A stretch of 5,340 nt of DNA from Propionibacteriaceae bacterium. Lineage in GTDB: Bacteria; Actinomycetota; Actinomycetes; Propionibacteriales; Propionibacteriaceae. The stretch covers positions 1 to 5,340 of the forward strand of contig JAUNRO010000230.1 of NCBI GenBank assembly GCA_030544185.1, given 5' to 3'. The position numbers and the translations under genes are program-made. Below are positions 1 through 5,340 of this stretch, one piece after another (the stretch's first letter is position 1; each line of letters starts with the position of its first letter). The notes beneath the pieces are model-generated. The model was not told the DNA's origin. It made no database searches and was given only the letters and a program-made list of their open reading frames with translations.

Positions 1-1183
1 GCGCCAGCGTGTCGAGCTTCTGCTCCAGACCCAGCATATTGAGGGTCGAGATGCCGAGGATCTGGGTCTCGCCGCGCTGGAACAGCGCCGAGCCGTGCAC
101 GCGGGGAATGATGCCGACCTCGGCGGACAGGGTCCGGATGTCGCGCAGCCCGCGGCCGTCGATGCGGACCTTGTCGGTGAGAGTGCGCCGGCGGACGATG
201 CTCTTCGTCAGCGCCTTCAGTGCGGCCCCGAACTCCTTCTCGCGCTCCGGGAACTCCGGCGCCAGCTTCTCGGTGACCTCCTGGCGGATGGCATGGGTGG
301 CCTCGTTGCGCTCCTCCTTGCCGGGGATCCGCATGGCCTCGGCGACGCGGTCACGAGCCTCGGCCTCGACCGCGGCATAGAGATCGTCGCCATAGTCGAC
401 GAAGACCGGGAACTCGGCGGTGTCCTTCGGGAACTGGGCGGCGAGCTCGGCCTGGGCATCGCACAGGGCCTTGATGAACGGCTTCGCGGCGTCCAGGCCA
501 CGGCCGACCTCGTCCTCGGTCGGGGCGGGCTTGCCGGCCTTGACCAGGTTCCAGGTCTCCTCGGTGGACTCGGCCTCGACCATCATGATCGCGACATCAC
601 CGTTGGCGACGACGCGGCCGGCGACGACCATGTCGAAGGTGGCGTCCTCGAGCTGCTGGACCGTCGGGAACGCGACCCACTGATCGTCGATCAGGGCGAT
701 CCGCACGCCGCCGACGGGGCCGGAGAACGGCAGCCCGGCAAGCTGGGTGGACATCGAGGCGGCATTGATGGCGACGACGTCATAGAGCACGGCCGGGTTG
801 AGGGCCATCACGGTGACGACGACCTGGACCTCGTTGCGCAGGCCCTTGATGAACGAGGGGCGCAGCGGCCGGTCGATGAGGCGGCACGCCAGGATCGCGC
901 CCTCGCTGGGCCGGCCCTCACGGCGGAAGAACGAGCCCGGGATGCGACCCGCGGCATACATCCGCTCCTCGACGTCCACCGTCAGCGGGAAGAAATCGAT
1001 CGCATCCCGCGGGGACTTGGCCGCGGTGGTGGCCGACAGCAGCATGGTGTCGCCGTCGAGATAGACAGCGGCCGAACCGGCCGCCTGCCGGGCCAGCAGG
1101 CCCGATTCGAAGCGCACGACGTGCTTGCCGAACTTGCCGTTGTCGATGATCGCTTCGGTGAACTTCAGATCAGGTCCCTCCAC
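1..1183 (-). CDS. pnp: Polyribonucleotide nucleotidyltransferase (PNPase / GpsI), N-terminal ~394 residues, cut by the window edge
   Basis: PNPase is a cytoplasmic trimeric 3'-to-5' exoribonuclease that degrades RNA with phosphate and can run in reverse to add tails. The reading frame is open from a GTG at 1183 to position 1 with no stop. Residues ~10-145 form the first RNase PH core and carry the signature [18 protein letters not shown] (79-96) followed by [11 protein letters not shown]. Residues ~150-325 fit the PNPase linker and helical domain. The second RNase PH core begins near 330 with [18 protein letters not shown] (333-350) and continues through [12 protein letters not shown] (362-373). 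The catalytic aspartates of the second core and the C-terminal KH and S1 RNA-binding domains would lie beyond the left edge; family length is about 700-750 residues. GTG is chosen because a strong purine-rich RBS lies just upstream and the next residues ([15 protein letters not shown]) look like a normal actinobacterial N-terminus. I saw no frameshift. Confidence 0.96.
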   Translation of the reverse strand, partial: MEGPDLKFTEAIIDNGKFGKHVVRFESGLLARQAAGSAAVYLDGDTMLLSATTAAKSPRDAIDFFPLTVDVEERMYAAGRIPGSFFRREGRPSEGAILACRLIDRPLRPSFIKGLRNEVQVVVTVMALNPAVLYDVVAINAASMSTQLAGLPFSGPVGGVRIALIDDQWVAFPTVQQLEDATFDMVVAGRVVANGDVAIMMVEAESTEETWNLVKAGKPAPTEDEVGRGLDAAKPFIKALCDAQAELAAQFPKDTAEFPVFVDYGDDLYAAVEAEARDRVAEAMRIPGKEERNEATHAIRQEVTEKLAPEFPEREKEFGAALKALTKSIVRRRTLTDKVRIDGRGLRDIRTLSAEVGIIPRVHGSALFQRGETQILGISTLNMLGLEQKLDTLA

Positions 1184-1188
1184 GGGAA

Positions 1189-1196
1189 CCCCTTTC
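1189..1196 (-). promoter_or_regulatory. Ribosome binding site supporting the GTG start of pnp
   Basis: On the minus strand GAAAGGGG stands 5 bases before the GTG at 1183. No ATG with comparable spacing lies in frame nearby, so this site decides the start. Confidence 0.7.
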
Positions 1197-1376
1197 GTGT
1201 GTGCGAACGCACCACGGTTGATCCGTCTGGGATGGAGGCCGGTCTTCGATCGAGGCCCGCGGGAGCGCACATGTGCGTGCCCGAAGGCCACTACCGAGGA
1301 CCGAGGACTCCCGAATCAGCCGGTCGAGTGCGATCTCGTTTGTGTGACGATTTGCCGGGACCGGTGTCGGTCGTGC

Positions 1377-1392
1377 AGACAAATCTTTGTCT
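1377..1392. repeat. 16-bp perfect inverted repeat, possible operator
   Basis: AGACAAA and TTTGTCT are exact inverted arms of 7 bp around a 2-bp centre (TC). The repeat is AT-rich within GC-rich surroundings and lies just downstream of the predicted pnp transcription start. A homodimeric repressor site is a reasonable reading, but no known regulator family is recognised. Confidence 0.45.
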
Positions 1393-1404
1393 TTGCCGCA
1401 GACC

Positions 1405-1432
1405 AACCTACCCGACTGGCGTGACGCGGCAA
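1405..1432 (-). promoter_or_regulatory. Candidate sigma70-type promoter for pnp
   Basis: Read on the minus strand, TTGCCG (1432-1427) is followed after 16 bases by TAGGTT (1410-1405). The -35 matches TTGACA at 4 of 6 positions, and the -10 fits the TAnnnT pattern common in actinobacteria. A start near 1398 would give a ~215-nt leader before the GTG. This is pattern matching only; the long leader makes a second, nearer promoter possible. Confidence 0.35.
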
Positions 1433-1469
1433 GGCCGCCGTCCCGAGACAGCCCGGACCGCGGACCGCC

Positions 1470-1504
1470 GGACAGGTTGGTCCACCCGTATCGGTCACCT
1501 GTCC
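1470..1504. repeat. Inverted repeat with 8-bp arms upstream of the VWA gene
   Basis: GGACAGGT (1470-1477) and ACCTGTCC (1497-1504) are exact reverse complements separated by 19 bases. The right arm overlaps the predicted -35 hexamer of the plus-strand promoter, which is consistent with an operator. The arm centres are 27 bp apart, roughly two and a half helical turns. It could also be chance in GC-rich DNA. Confidence 0.35.
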
Positions 1505-1527
1505 AAGTCGGACGAAACAGTCATAAT
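1499..1527 (+). promoter_or_regulatory. Candidate promoter for the VWA-protein gene
   Basis: CATAAT at 1522-1527 matches the -10 consensus at 5 of 6 positions and sits in a conspicuously AT-rich patch about 50 bases before the ATG. The segment 17 bases upstream, CTGTCC (1499-1504), is a weak -35, so activation or an alternative sigma factor is possible. Confidence 0.4.
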
Positions 1528-1570
1528 AGATCTCTGAGACACCGCACAAGGGTGGCCGTCAGCAATAGGC

Positions 1571-1575
1571 AGGAG
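1571..1575 (+). promoter_or_regulatory. Ribosome binding site for the VWA-protein gene
   Basis: AGGAG ends 4 bases before the ATG at 1580. The spacing is a little short, but the match is good and it supports this ATG as the start. Confidence 0.65.
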
Positions 1576-1579
1576 CAAC

Positions 1580-3298
1580 ATGTCTGACATCCCACGCCGT
1601 TCTGCAGGAGCTGGGGACGATGCGACGTCGCGCCGCAAGCCTGTCATCGCGGCGATTGCCACCGTGGCCGTCCTGGCCATCGGCGCCGGTGCCTGGGCGC
1701 TGGCGAGCCGCACCTCCGATGCCAGCGACACCGCCGGCACCCAGGGGACCGGCTCGGGTTGTCCGACCGCGGAGACGATCGCGGTCGATCCGAGCGTCGC
1801 CGCCGTCCTGACCTCGGCCGCGACCCGCTATGCCGAGAGCCTGCCCAATGCGGACTGCGACCCGATCACTGTGGAGAGCACGGCAAGCCAGGACGTCGCC
1901 ACCAACGGCCTCTCCGGTGCGGCGGCCTGGGTCCCAGAGGACAAGGTCTGGCAGAACCGCGCGACCGGCAACGCAGCCGCGCTCGGCACCGCCCCCGCCC
2001 ACACGCTGGGCTGGTCCCCCACGGTCGTCGTCACCCAGGCCGAGTTGGCCGAGGCCCTCGACGGCGAGGACCTGACCACGTTCGCCGACTATGGCGAGCG
2101 CAACTGGGGCCGGCTCAAGCTCGTCATGCCCGCCCCCGCCGAGTCCGTGACCGGCGCCGTGGCGTTCAGCAGCCTCGCCCGCCAGGTCGCCGATGGCCAG
2201 AACTTCCCGACCAGCGCCGCGTCCGCGACCGCCGAACAGCAGCTCATGCCCAGCGTGGAGTGGCGCACCGTCGCCCAGCCGGCACCGGCCGAGGTCGTGA
2301 ACCAGCTCGACGCCGATCCCGCCGATGCCGCGAGCGCGCTCGGCGTCGGTCCGCGCGTCGGCCTGACCACCGAGGCGGTCGCGCTGACCACAGAGAGCGA
2401 TGACCTGCGAGTCTGGCATCTCGACGGTGGTCGAAGCGGCGTGACCGTCGCGCTGATCGCCACCGACGGCAACCCCACCATCGATGGCTTCCGCACCTGG
2501 CTCACCGGTCCGGACGGTCAGGGCGCGCTGTTGGAGGCCGGCCTCCGCGTCGGCGACCGGGCCCCGTCCGCAGAGCGGCTCGCCCACTTCGGGCTGCCGC
2601 CCGAGGGCATCTCCGAGCCCGCGGAGATGAACCCCCTCACCTGGGGCATCACGACCCAGGTCTATGCCGCATTCAGCCACCGCTCCAACACCCTCACCGC
2701 ACTGGACACCTCGGGATCCATGGGCGAACGTCTCGGCAGCGGCAACCAGCGCAAGGTCGACCTCATCACCCAGGCCGCCGCGGACACCTGGTCGCTGTGG
2801 CCACCGGGGTCGGTCACCGGCCTCATGACCTTCAACGCCGAGGACGACGGCACACCGGTGTTCCGGGAGGTCATCCCCCTGCAACTGAACAACACCCCGG
2901 AATATCTGGCGGAGATGCCCCGGCACACCGCGCAGTTCACCCAGATCCAGACCCAGGGCGGCACGCCGCTCTATGAGGGGATCTGGCGGGCCTATACGAA
3001 CGTCAACGAGAACTATCGTCCGGAGTTCACCAACACCGTCGTGGTCCTCACCGATGGCCGCAACGAGGACTCCACGAGCACGATGACCGTGGACCAGTTG
3101 ATCAGCCAGATCAAGGACGCCCAGACCCAGCACCCCAATAGGCGGATCAACCTCGGTCTCGTCGCCCTCGGCGCCGAGGCCGATTATGGCAACCTCAAGC
3201 GCATCGCCGATGAAACCGGCAACCGCGCCTGGCTGGTCCAGGATCCTGCCGACGTGCCGGATGTGCTGCCGGCCATCTCGATCGCCTTCGCGAACTGA
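1580..3298 (+). CDS. Membrane-anchored protein with a solute-binding-like region and a C-terminal VWA domain (function unknown)
   Basis: The protein has 572 residues. A basic N-terminus (RRK at 18-20) precedes one hydrophobic helix (~21-43) and a Thr/Ser/Gly/Asp-rich linker, predicting an exported protein anchored at its N-terminus. There is no lipobox cysteine. Residues ~60-355 resemble the periplasmic solute-binding-like half of actinobacterial 'substrate-binding and VWA domain' proteins. The only two cysteines, C61 and C93, fall there and could form an extracytoplasmic disulfide. Residues ~370-570 are a VWA domain with an apparently complete metal-ion-dependent adhesion site: D376-x-S378-x-S380 (DTSGSM), T462 (QGGTPLYEG) and D492 (VVVLTDGR). 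VWA domains with this site bind a divalent metal and usually a protein ligand, so a role in surface adhesion or complex assembly is inferred; the ligand is unknown. The gene stands alone, divergent from pnp and convergent with rpsO. Its Tyr codons are all TAT (8 of 8), as in its neighbours, so composition gives no sign of recent transfer. Confidence 0.93.
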   Translation: MSDIPRRSAGAGDDATSRRKPVIAAIATVAVLAIGAGAWALASRTSDASDTAGTQGTGSGCPTAETIAVDPSVAAVLTSAATRYAESLPNADCDPITVESTASQDVATNGLSGAAAWVPEDKVWQNRATGNAAALGTAPAHTLGWSPTVVVTQAELAEALDGEDLTTFADYGERNWGRLKLVMPAPAESVTGAVAFSSLARQVADGQNFPTSAASATAEQQLMPSVEWRTVAQPAPAEVVNQLDADPADAASALGVGPRVGLTTEAVALTTESDDLRVWHLDGGRSGVTVALIATDGNPTIDGFRTWLTGPDGQGALLEAGLRVGDRAPSAERLAHFGLPPEGISEPAEMNPLTWGITTQVYAAFSHRSNTLTALDTSGSMGERLGSGNQRKVDLITQAAADTWSLWPPGSVTGLMTFNAEDDGTPVFREVIPLQLNNTPEYLAEMPRHTAQFTQIQTQGGTPLYEGIWRAYTNVNENYRPEFTNTVVVLTDGRNEDSTSTMTVDQLISQIKDAQTQHPNRRINLGLVALGAEADYGNLKRIADETGNRAWLVQDPADVPDVLPAISIAFAN

Positions 3299-3375
3299 CC
3301 TCAGGTGCGGAATCGGGCGTACGCCCGGGGTCGGTGGCAACACAAAGGGCCCCGGGAAGTCCGGAGCCCTGAGGT
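3298..3375 (+). terminator. Possible plus-strand terminator structure after the VWA gene
   Basis: An 8-bp outer stem pairs ACCTCAGG (3298-3305, starting inside the TGA stop) with CCTGAGGT (3368-3375). It encloses a small hairpin in the palindrome CGGGCGTACGCCCG (3314-3327). No U-tract follows on this strand, so intrinsic termination is doubtful. The outer stem also competes with the minus-strand terminator for bases 3368-3370. Confidence 0.25.
3338..3370 (-). terminator. Rho-independent terminator of rpsO
   Basis: Read on the minus strand, AGGGCTCCGG (3370-3361) pairs with CCGGGGCCCT (3355-3346) around a 5-base loop ACTTC. That gives ten pairs including one G-U, followed by a short T-rich run TTTGTGTTG. 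It begins 35 bases past the rpsO stop. The U-tract is imperfect, as is usual in GC-rich actinobacteria. Confidence 0.75.
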
Positions 3376-3405
3376 GTCAGACGCTCGAGCGAGCGGTCCG
3401 CTGGA

Positions 3406-3669
3406 TCAGCGGCGCAGACCGAGGCGCTTGATCAGCGCGCGGTAGTGCTCGATGTCCTGCTTGGCGACATAGTTGAGCAGGCGGCGACGCTGACCGACCA
3501 TGAGCATCAGCCCACGGCGGGAGTGGTGGTCGCCCTTGTGTTCCTTGAGGTGCTCAGTGAGATGCGAGATGCGCTTGGTGAGCAGCGCGATCTGCACATC
3601 CGGAGAGCCGGTGTCGCCAGGCTTCGTTGCATATTCGTCGATGATCTTCTGCTTCTCTGCGGCGTCCAT
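3406..3669 (-). CDS. rpsO: 30S ribosomal protein S15
   Basis: S15 is a primary-binding protein of the 30S subunit. It contacts the 16S rRNA three-way junction in the central domain and forms an intersubunit bridge with 23S rRNA. The predicted protein has 87 residues, close to the ~89 usual for the family. Diagnostic parts are [17 protein letters not shown] (18-34), the rRNA-binding block [12 protein letters not shown] (43-54), QRRRLLNYV, and the C-terminal RLGLRR. The ATG at 3669 is preferred over longer in-frame extensions because AAGGAG lies 7 bases upstream and family homology starts there. In many bacteria rpsO lies directly upstream of pnp. Here pnp lies downstream in the same orientation, but an opposite-strand gene separates them and a terminator ends rpsO. 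Confidence 0.98.
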   Translation of the reverse strand: MDAAEKQKIIDEYATKPGDTGSPDVQIALLTKRISHLTEHLKEHKGDHHSRRGLMLMVGQRRRLLNYVAKQDIEHYRALIKRLGLRR

Positions 3670-3762
3670 GAACGCTCTCCTTCCGGTTTCCCGTTGCGCG
3701 GCGCTCCCCCATCTGGATGGTGCGAGGAGCTCTTGTTCATCCGCGGCCGTCGTGACGGCAAC
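3670..3762 (-). promoter_or_regulatory. Structured 5' leader of rpsO, possible S15 autoregulatory element
   Basis: If transcription starts near 3762, the leader is about 90 nt. In RNA sense it can form three hairpins. The first is GCCGU-CACG-ACGGC (3759-3746). The second is two-part: GCUCC pairs with GGAGC (3730-3726 / 3707-3703) around an inner CCAU-CCAG-AUGG stem (3720-3709). The third is the small GAAA-capped hairpin at 3693-3684 next to the RBS. In several phyla S15 is known to repress its own mRNA by binding leader structures. No specific published motif is matched here, so the regulatory role is inference. Confidence 0.4.
3677..3682 (-). promoter_or_regulatory. Ribosome binding site of rpsO
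   Basis: On the minus strand AAGGAG stands 7 bases before the ATG. It directly follows a small hairpin, CGG-GAAA-CCG (3693-3684), whose GAAA loop is of the stable GNRA type. Confidence 0.75.
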
Positions 3763-3768
3763 CTGACG

Positions 3769-3797
3769 ACCATACCAGCGGCGGCAGCACCGCCCAA
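3769..3797 (-). promoter_or_regulatory. Sigma70-type promoter of rpsO
   Basis: On the minus strand TTGGGC (3797-3792) is followed after exactly 17 bases by TATGGT (3774-3769). The -10 is preceded by TGG, giving an extended -10 TGn. Both hexamers fit actinobacterial housekeeping promoters, and the position suits rpsO. This is the most convincing promoter in the window. Confidence 0.6.
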
Positions 3798-3840
3798 AAC
3801 CGCTTGCCACGCGTGGGACGATGGTCAGCGACGCACTGGG

Positions 3841-3846
3841 AAAGGA
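3841..3846 (+). promoter_or_regulatory. Ribosome binding site of the YqeY-family gene
   Basis: AAAGGA ends 5 bases before the ATG at 3852. It supports this start over an in-frame ATG at 3804, whose extra 16 residues are unlike the family. I found no convincing plus-strand promoter in the preceding gap. Confidence 0.65.
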
Positions 3847-3851
3847 CGCCA

Positions 3852-4310
3852 ATGGCTGAACTGAAGGACCGACTCCGCGCCGACATGATCGCAAGCATGA
3901 AGGCGAAGAACGCCGACACCACCAAGGTGCTGCGCGCCGTGCTCGCCGCGATCTCCACCGAGGAGGTCTCCGGCACCGAGGCGCACGAGCTCACCGACGC
4001 CCAGGAGCAGGCCGTGGTCGCCAAGCAGGTCCGCCAGCGCCGGGATTCCGCTGAGGCGTACGCCGCGGGTGGGCGCCAGGACCTGGCCGACGTCGAGCTC
4101 GCCGAGGCGGACGTCCTGCAGGTCTATCTCCCCGCCCAGCTCACCGACGAGGAGATCGCCGCGCTGGTCGAGACCGAGGTCGCGGCCGCGGGTGAGGTCA
4201 CGATGAAGCAGATGGGCCAGATCATCAAGGCCGTCAACGCCAAGGTCACCGGCCGCGCCGAGGGTGGCCGCGTCGCCGCCGCCGTGAAGGCGCGCCTGCA
4301 GCGGGGCTAG
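3852..4310 (+). CDS. yqeY: GatB/YqeY domain-containing protein
   Basis: The protein has 152 residues, the usual size for stand-alone YqeY proteins. It begins [20 protein letters not shown], matching the family's opening helix with its AMK-type motif. Further family features are [39 protein letters not shown] (56-83), [11 protein letters not shown], and the C-terminal [22 protein letters not shown] block. YqeY is related to the C-terminal tail domain of GatB, the subunit of the tRNA-dependent amidotransferase that converts Glu-tRNA-Gln or Asp-tRNA-Asn. A tRNA-associated role is therefore assumed, but the cellular function of stand-alone members is not settled. The protein looks cytoplasmic, helical and highly charged, with no signal peptide. 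It diverges from rpsO, and its TAG stop ends 4 bases before the stop of the convergent phospholipase-D-family gene. Confidence 0.93.
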   Translation: MAELKDRLRADMIASMKAKNADTTKVLRAVLAAISTEEVSGTEAHELTDAQEQAVVAKQVRQRRDSAEAYAAGGRQDLADVELAEADVLQVYLPAQLTDEEIAALVETEVAAAGEVTMKQMGQIIKAVNAKVTGRAEGGRVAAAVKARLQRG

Positions 4311-4314
4311 CGGG

Positions 4315-5340
4315 TCAGAGGAACGATCGCCATGGGCGGAGCAACTGCTCCGCGACGCGCGCCATGGGGTGGCGCTCACGCCACTGCGGGGACGTGAGGA
4401 TCTCGCAGTCCTCGGCGTCGGCGAGGAATACGCGCTCCATTTCCTGGGCGAAACCCGCGTCGATGACCTCCACATTGGTCTCGTGATTGAACGACAGCGA
4501 CAACCGGTCGATATTGGCCGTGCCGACGGTCGCCCATTCGCCGTCGATGGTCGCGGTCTTGGCGTGGATCATCGCCGCGGAATAGAGCAGGATCGTGATC
4601 CCGGCCTCGAGCATCTGGCCATAGAACCCGCGGGACACCCAGTCCGCAACAATGTGGTTGGAGTTCTTCGGGAGCATGACCCGCACGTCAACGCCGCGGC
4701 GGGACGCCTCGATCAGTGCCGCCAGGATCTGCTGGTCGGGAATGAAATAGGGCGTGGTGATCCAGATGTGGTCCTTGGCCCGCTCGATCCCGTTCAGATA
4801 GAGCTGCCGGATCGGATAGACCAGATGCAGCGGCAGGTTGGCCGCGACCCGGACCTCGGGATCCCAGTTCAGCGGCGGGATCCACGCGATCCGATCGTCA
4901 GCGGGCTGGACCTCGTTCCACTTGTTGGCGATGGCGTTGCGCAGCCCCCACACCGCGGGACCCACCTCGCGCAGGTGGGTGTCGCGCCACTGCCGGGCAT
5001 AGGTCGAGCCGATGTTGTAGCCCCCGACGAATCCCACCTGGTCATCGACGACCAGGATCTTGGAGTGGTTGAAGCCCCAATAGCGAAATGGCCCTCGCCA
5101 ATAGGGCCGCACCACCGCCGGAATGCGCTGCACATGCACCCGTTCGGAGAACTGATAGAACGAGTTCGGCACCACGAGATTGGCGAACCCGTCATAGAGC
5201 ACATAGACCTCGACACCCCGATCGGCAGCTGCATTCACTGCATCGAGGAATCGTTGGCCGACCTCGTCGCCCTTCCAGATGAAGGTCTCCATGTGGATGG
5301 ATTTCTCGGCAGACTCGATGGCCTCGAGCATCGCGTCATA
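4315..5340 (-). CDS. Phospholipase D superfamily protein, cardiolipin-synthase-like, lacking its N-terminus at the window edge
   Basis: The visible 341 C-terminal residues contain both HKD catalytic motifs of the phospholipase D superfamily. HKD1 is HSKILVVDDQVGFVGGYNIG (codons 5067-5044 for H to D). HKD2 is HAKTATIDGEWATVGTANID (codons 4566-4543). Each has the H-x-K-x4-D core and a following Gly/Asn-rich stretch, so the enzyme should be active. METFIW near the visible start, TTPYFIPDQQILAALIEASRRGVDVRVMLP in the middle, and a C-terminus ending in WRSFL resemble bacterial cardiolipin synthases (ClsA/ClsB type). Those join two phosphatidylglycerols, or a phosphatidylglycerol and another phospholipid, at the membrane. 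The frame stays open through 5340 (upstream residues YDA), so the ATG at 5331 is internal. Any N-terminal membrane helices lie outside the window. Another phosphatidyltransferase or phospholipase of the same superfamily is possible. Tyr codons are 12 TAT to 1 TAC. Confidence 0.92.
   Translation of the reverse strand, partial: YDAMLEAIESAEKSIHMETFIWKGDEVGQRFLDAVNAAADRGVEVYVLYDGFANLVVPNSFYQFSERVHVQRIPAVVRPYWRGPFRYWGFNHSKILVVDDQVGFVGGYNIGSTYARQWRDTHLREVGPAVWGLRNAIANKWNEVQPADDRIAWIPPLNWDPEVRVAANLPLHLVYPIRQLYLNGIERAKDHIWITTPYFIPDQQILAALIEASRRGVDVRVMLPKNSNHIVADWVSRGFYGQMLEAGITILLYSAAMIHAKTATIDGEWATVGTANIDRLSLSFNHETNVEVIDAGFAQEMERVFLADAEDCEILTSPQWRERHPMARVAEQLLRPWRSFL

Larger units (their letters stand above)
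1184..1579. other. Divergent intergenic region between pnp and the VWA-protein gene
   Basis: This 396-bp stretch lies between two divergently transcribed genes. No open frame in it has a credible RBS and family-like sequence; frames crossing it are continuations of antisense shadows of pnp. It holds one candidate promoter in each direction, two notable inverted repeats (1377-1392 and 1470-1504), a 12-bp palindrome (1266-1277), and short tandem 7-mers: CCGAGGA twice near 1294-1307 and CGGACCG twice at 1454-1467. The AT-richer patches around 1330-1400 and 1510-1535 are where the regulatory signals appear to concentrate. Confidence 0.8.

Noticed and set aside
1294..1467. Tandem 7-mers (CCGAGGA twice, CGGACCG twice) as a repeat array
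   Set aside because: Each has only two copies and no regular spacing, so there is no CRISPR or minisatellite character.
95..1537. Long plus-strand open frame (480 codons) opposite pnp
   Set aside because: It runs in codon register antisense to a clear PNPase gene, has a low-complexity Gly/Asp/Arg/Leu-rich product typical of GC-rich shadows, and matches no family.
1559..3343. Long minus-strand open frame (594 codons) opposite the VWA gene
   Set aside because: It covers the whole VWA gene in antisense. The product is Gly/Arg/Val-rich with no recognisable domain, while the plus-strand product has a transmembrane helix and a complete VWA metal site.
3804..3851. Upstream ATG at 3804 as the start of the YqeY-family gene
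   Set aside because: The added residues ([16 protein letters not shown]) are unlike the family N-terminus, and a good RBS with 5-base spacing serves the ATG at 3852.
3670..3894. N-terminal extension of S15 up to 3894
   Set aside because: The extension is not S15-like, crosses the promoter, and would bypass a strong RBS placed 7 bases before the ATG at 3669.
5329..5331. ATG at 5331 as the true start of the phospholipase-D-family gene
   Set aside because: The frame continues open to the window edge with YDA before it, and cardiolipin synthases have conserved sequence upstream of the ETFIW motif, so the real start lies outside.

Overview
The window is GC-rich (about two thirds G+C by eye), gene-dense DNA. 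PNPase, S15, YqeY and a cardiolipin-synthase-like enzyme sit beside a membrane-anchored protein that joins a solute-binding-like region to a von Willebrand factor A (VWA) domain. The GC-rich sequence and that fusion type point to an actinomycete (Actinomycetota), possibly Propionibacteriales; the genus cannot be fixed from the sequence alone. Tyrosine codons are oddly biased to TAT (28 of 31) although other two-fold codons such as Phe and His favour the C-ending form.

Layout, left to right: (1) 1-1183, minus strand, the first ~394 codons of pnp (polyribonucleotide nucleotidyltransferase), running off the left edge. (2) 1184-1579, a 396-bp divergent intergenic region with a plausible promoter for each neighbour and two inverted repeats that could be operators. 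(3) 1580-3298, plus strand, the 572-residue solute-binding-like/VWA protein. (4) 3299-3405, a convergent gap with a strong intrinsic terminator for the minus-strand gene and a weaker nested structure for the plus-strand gene. (5) 3406-3669, minus strand, rpsO (ribosomal protein S15). (6) 3670-3851, a divergent gap with a good sigma70-type promoter and a foldable leader for rpsO. (7) 3852-4310, plus strand, a GatB/YqeY-domain protein. (8) 4315-5340, minus strand, a phospholipase-D-superfamily (cardiolipin-synthase-like) enzyme whose N-terminus lies beyond the right edge.

In many bacteria rpsO and pnp are adjacent and co-transcribed. Here they keep the same orientation and relative order, but an opposite-strand surface-protein gene lies between them. 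Each appears to have its own promoter, and rpsO ends in its own terminator. The other genes look like ordinary housekeeping functions: RNA decay, translation, tRNA-amidotransferase-related functions and membrane phospholipid synthesis. No mobile element, tRNA, rRNA or CRISPR array was seen. The least understood gene is the VWA fusion; I saw no clear evidence of a wholly new multi-gene system.
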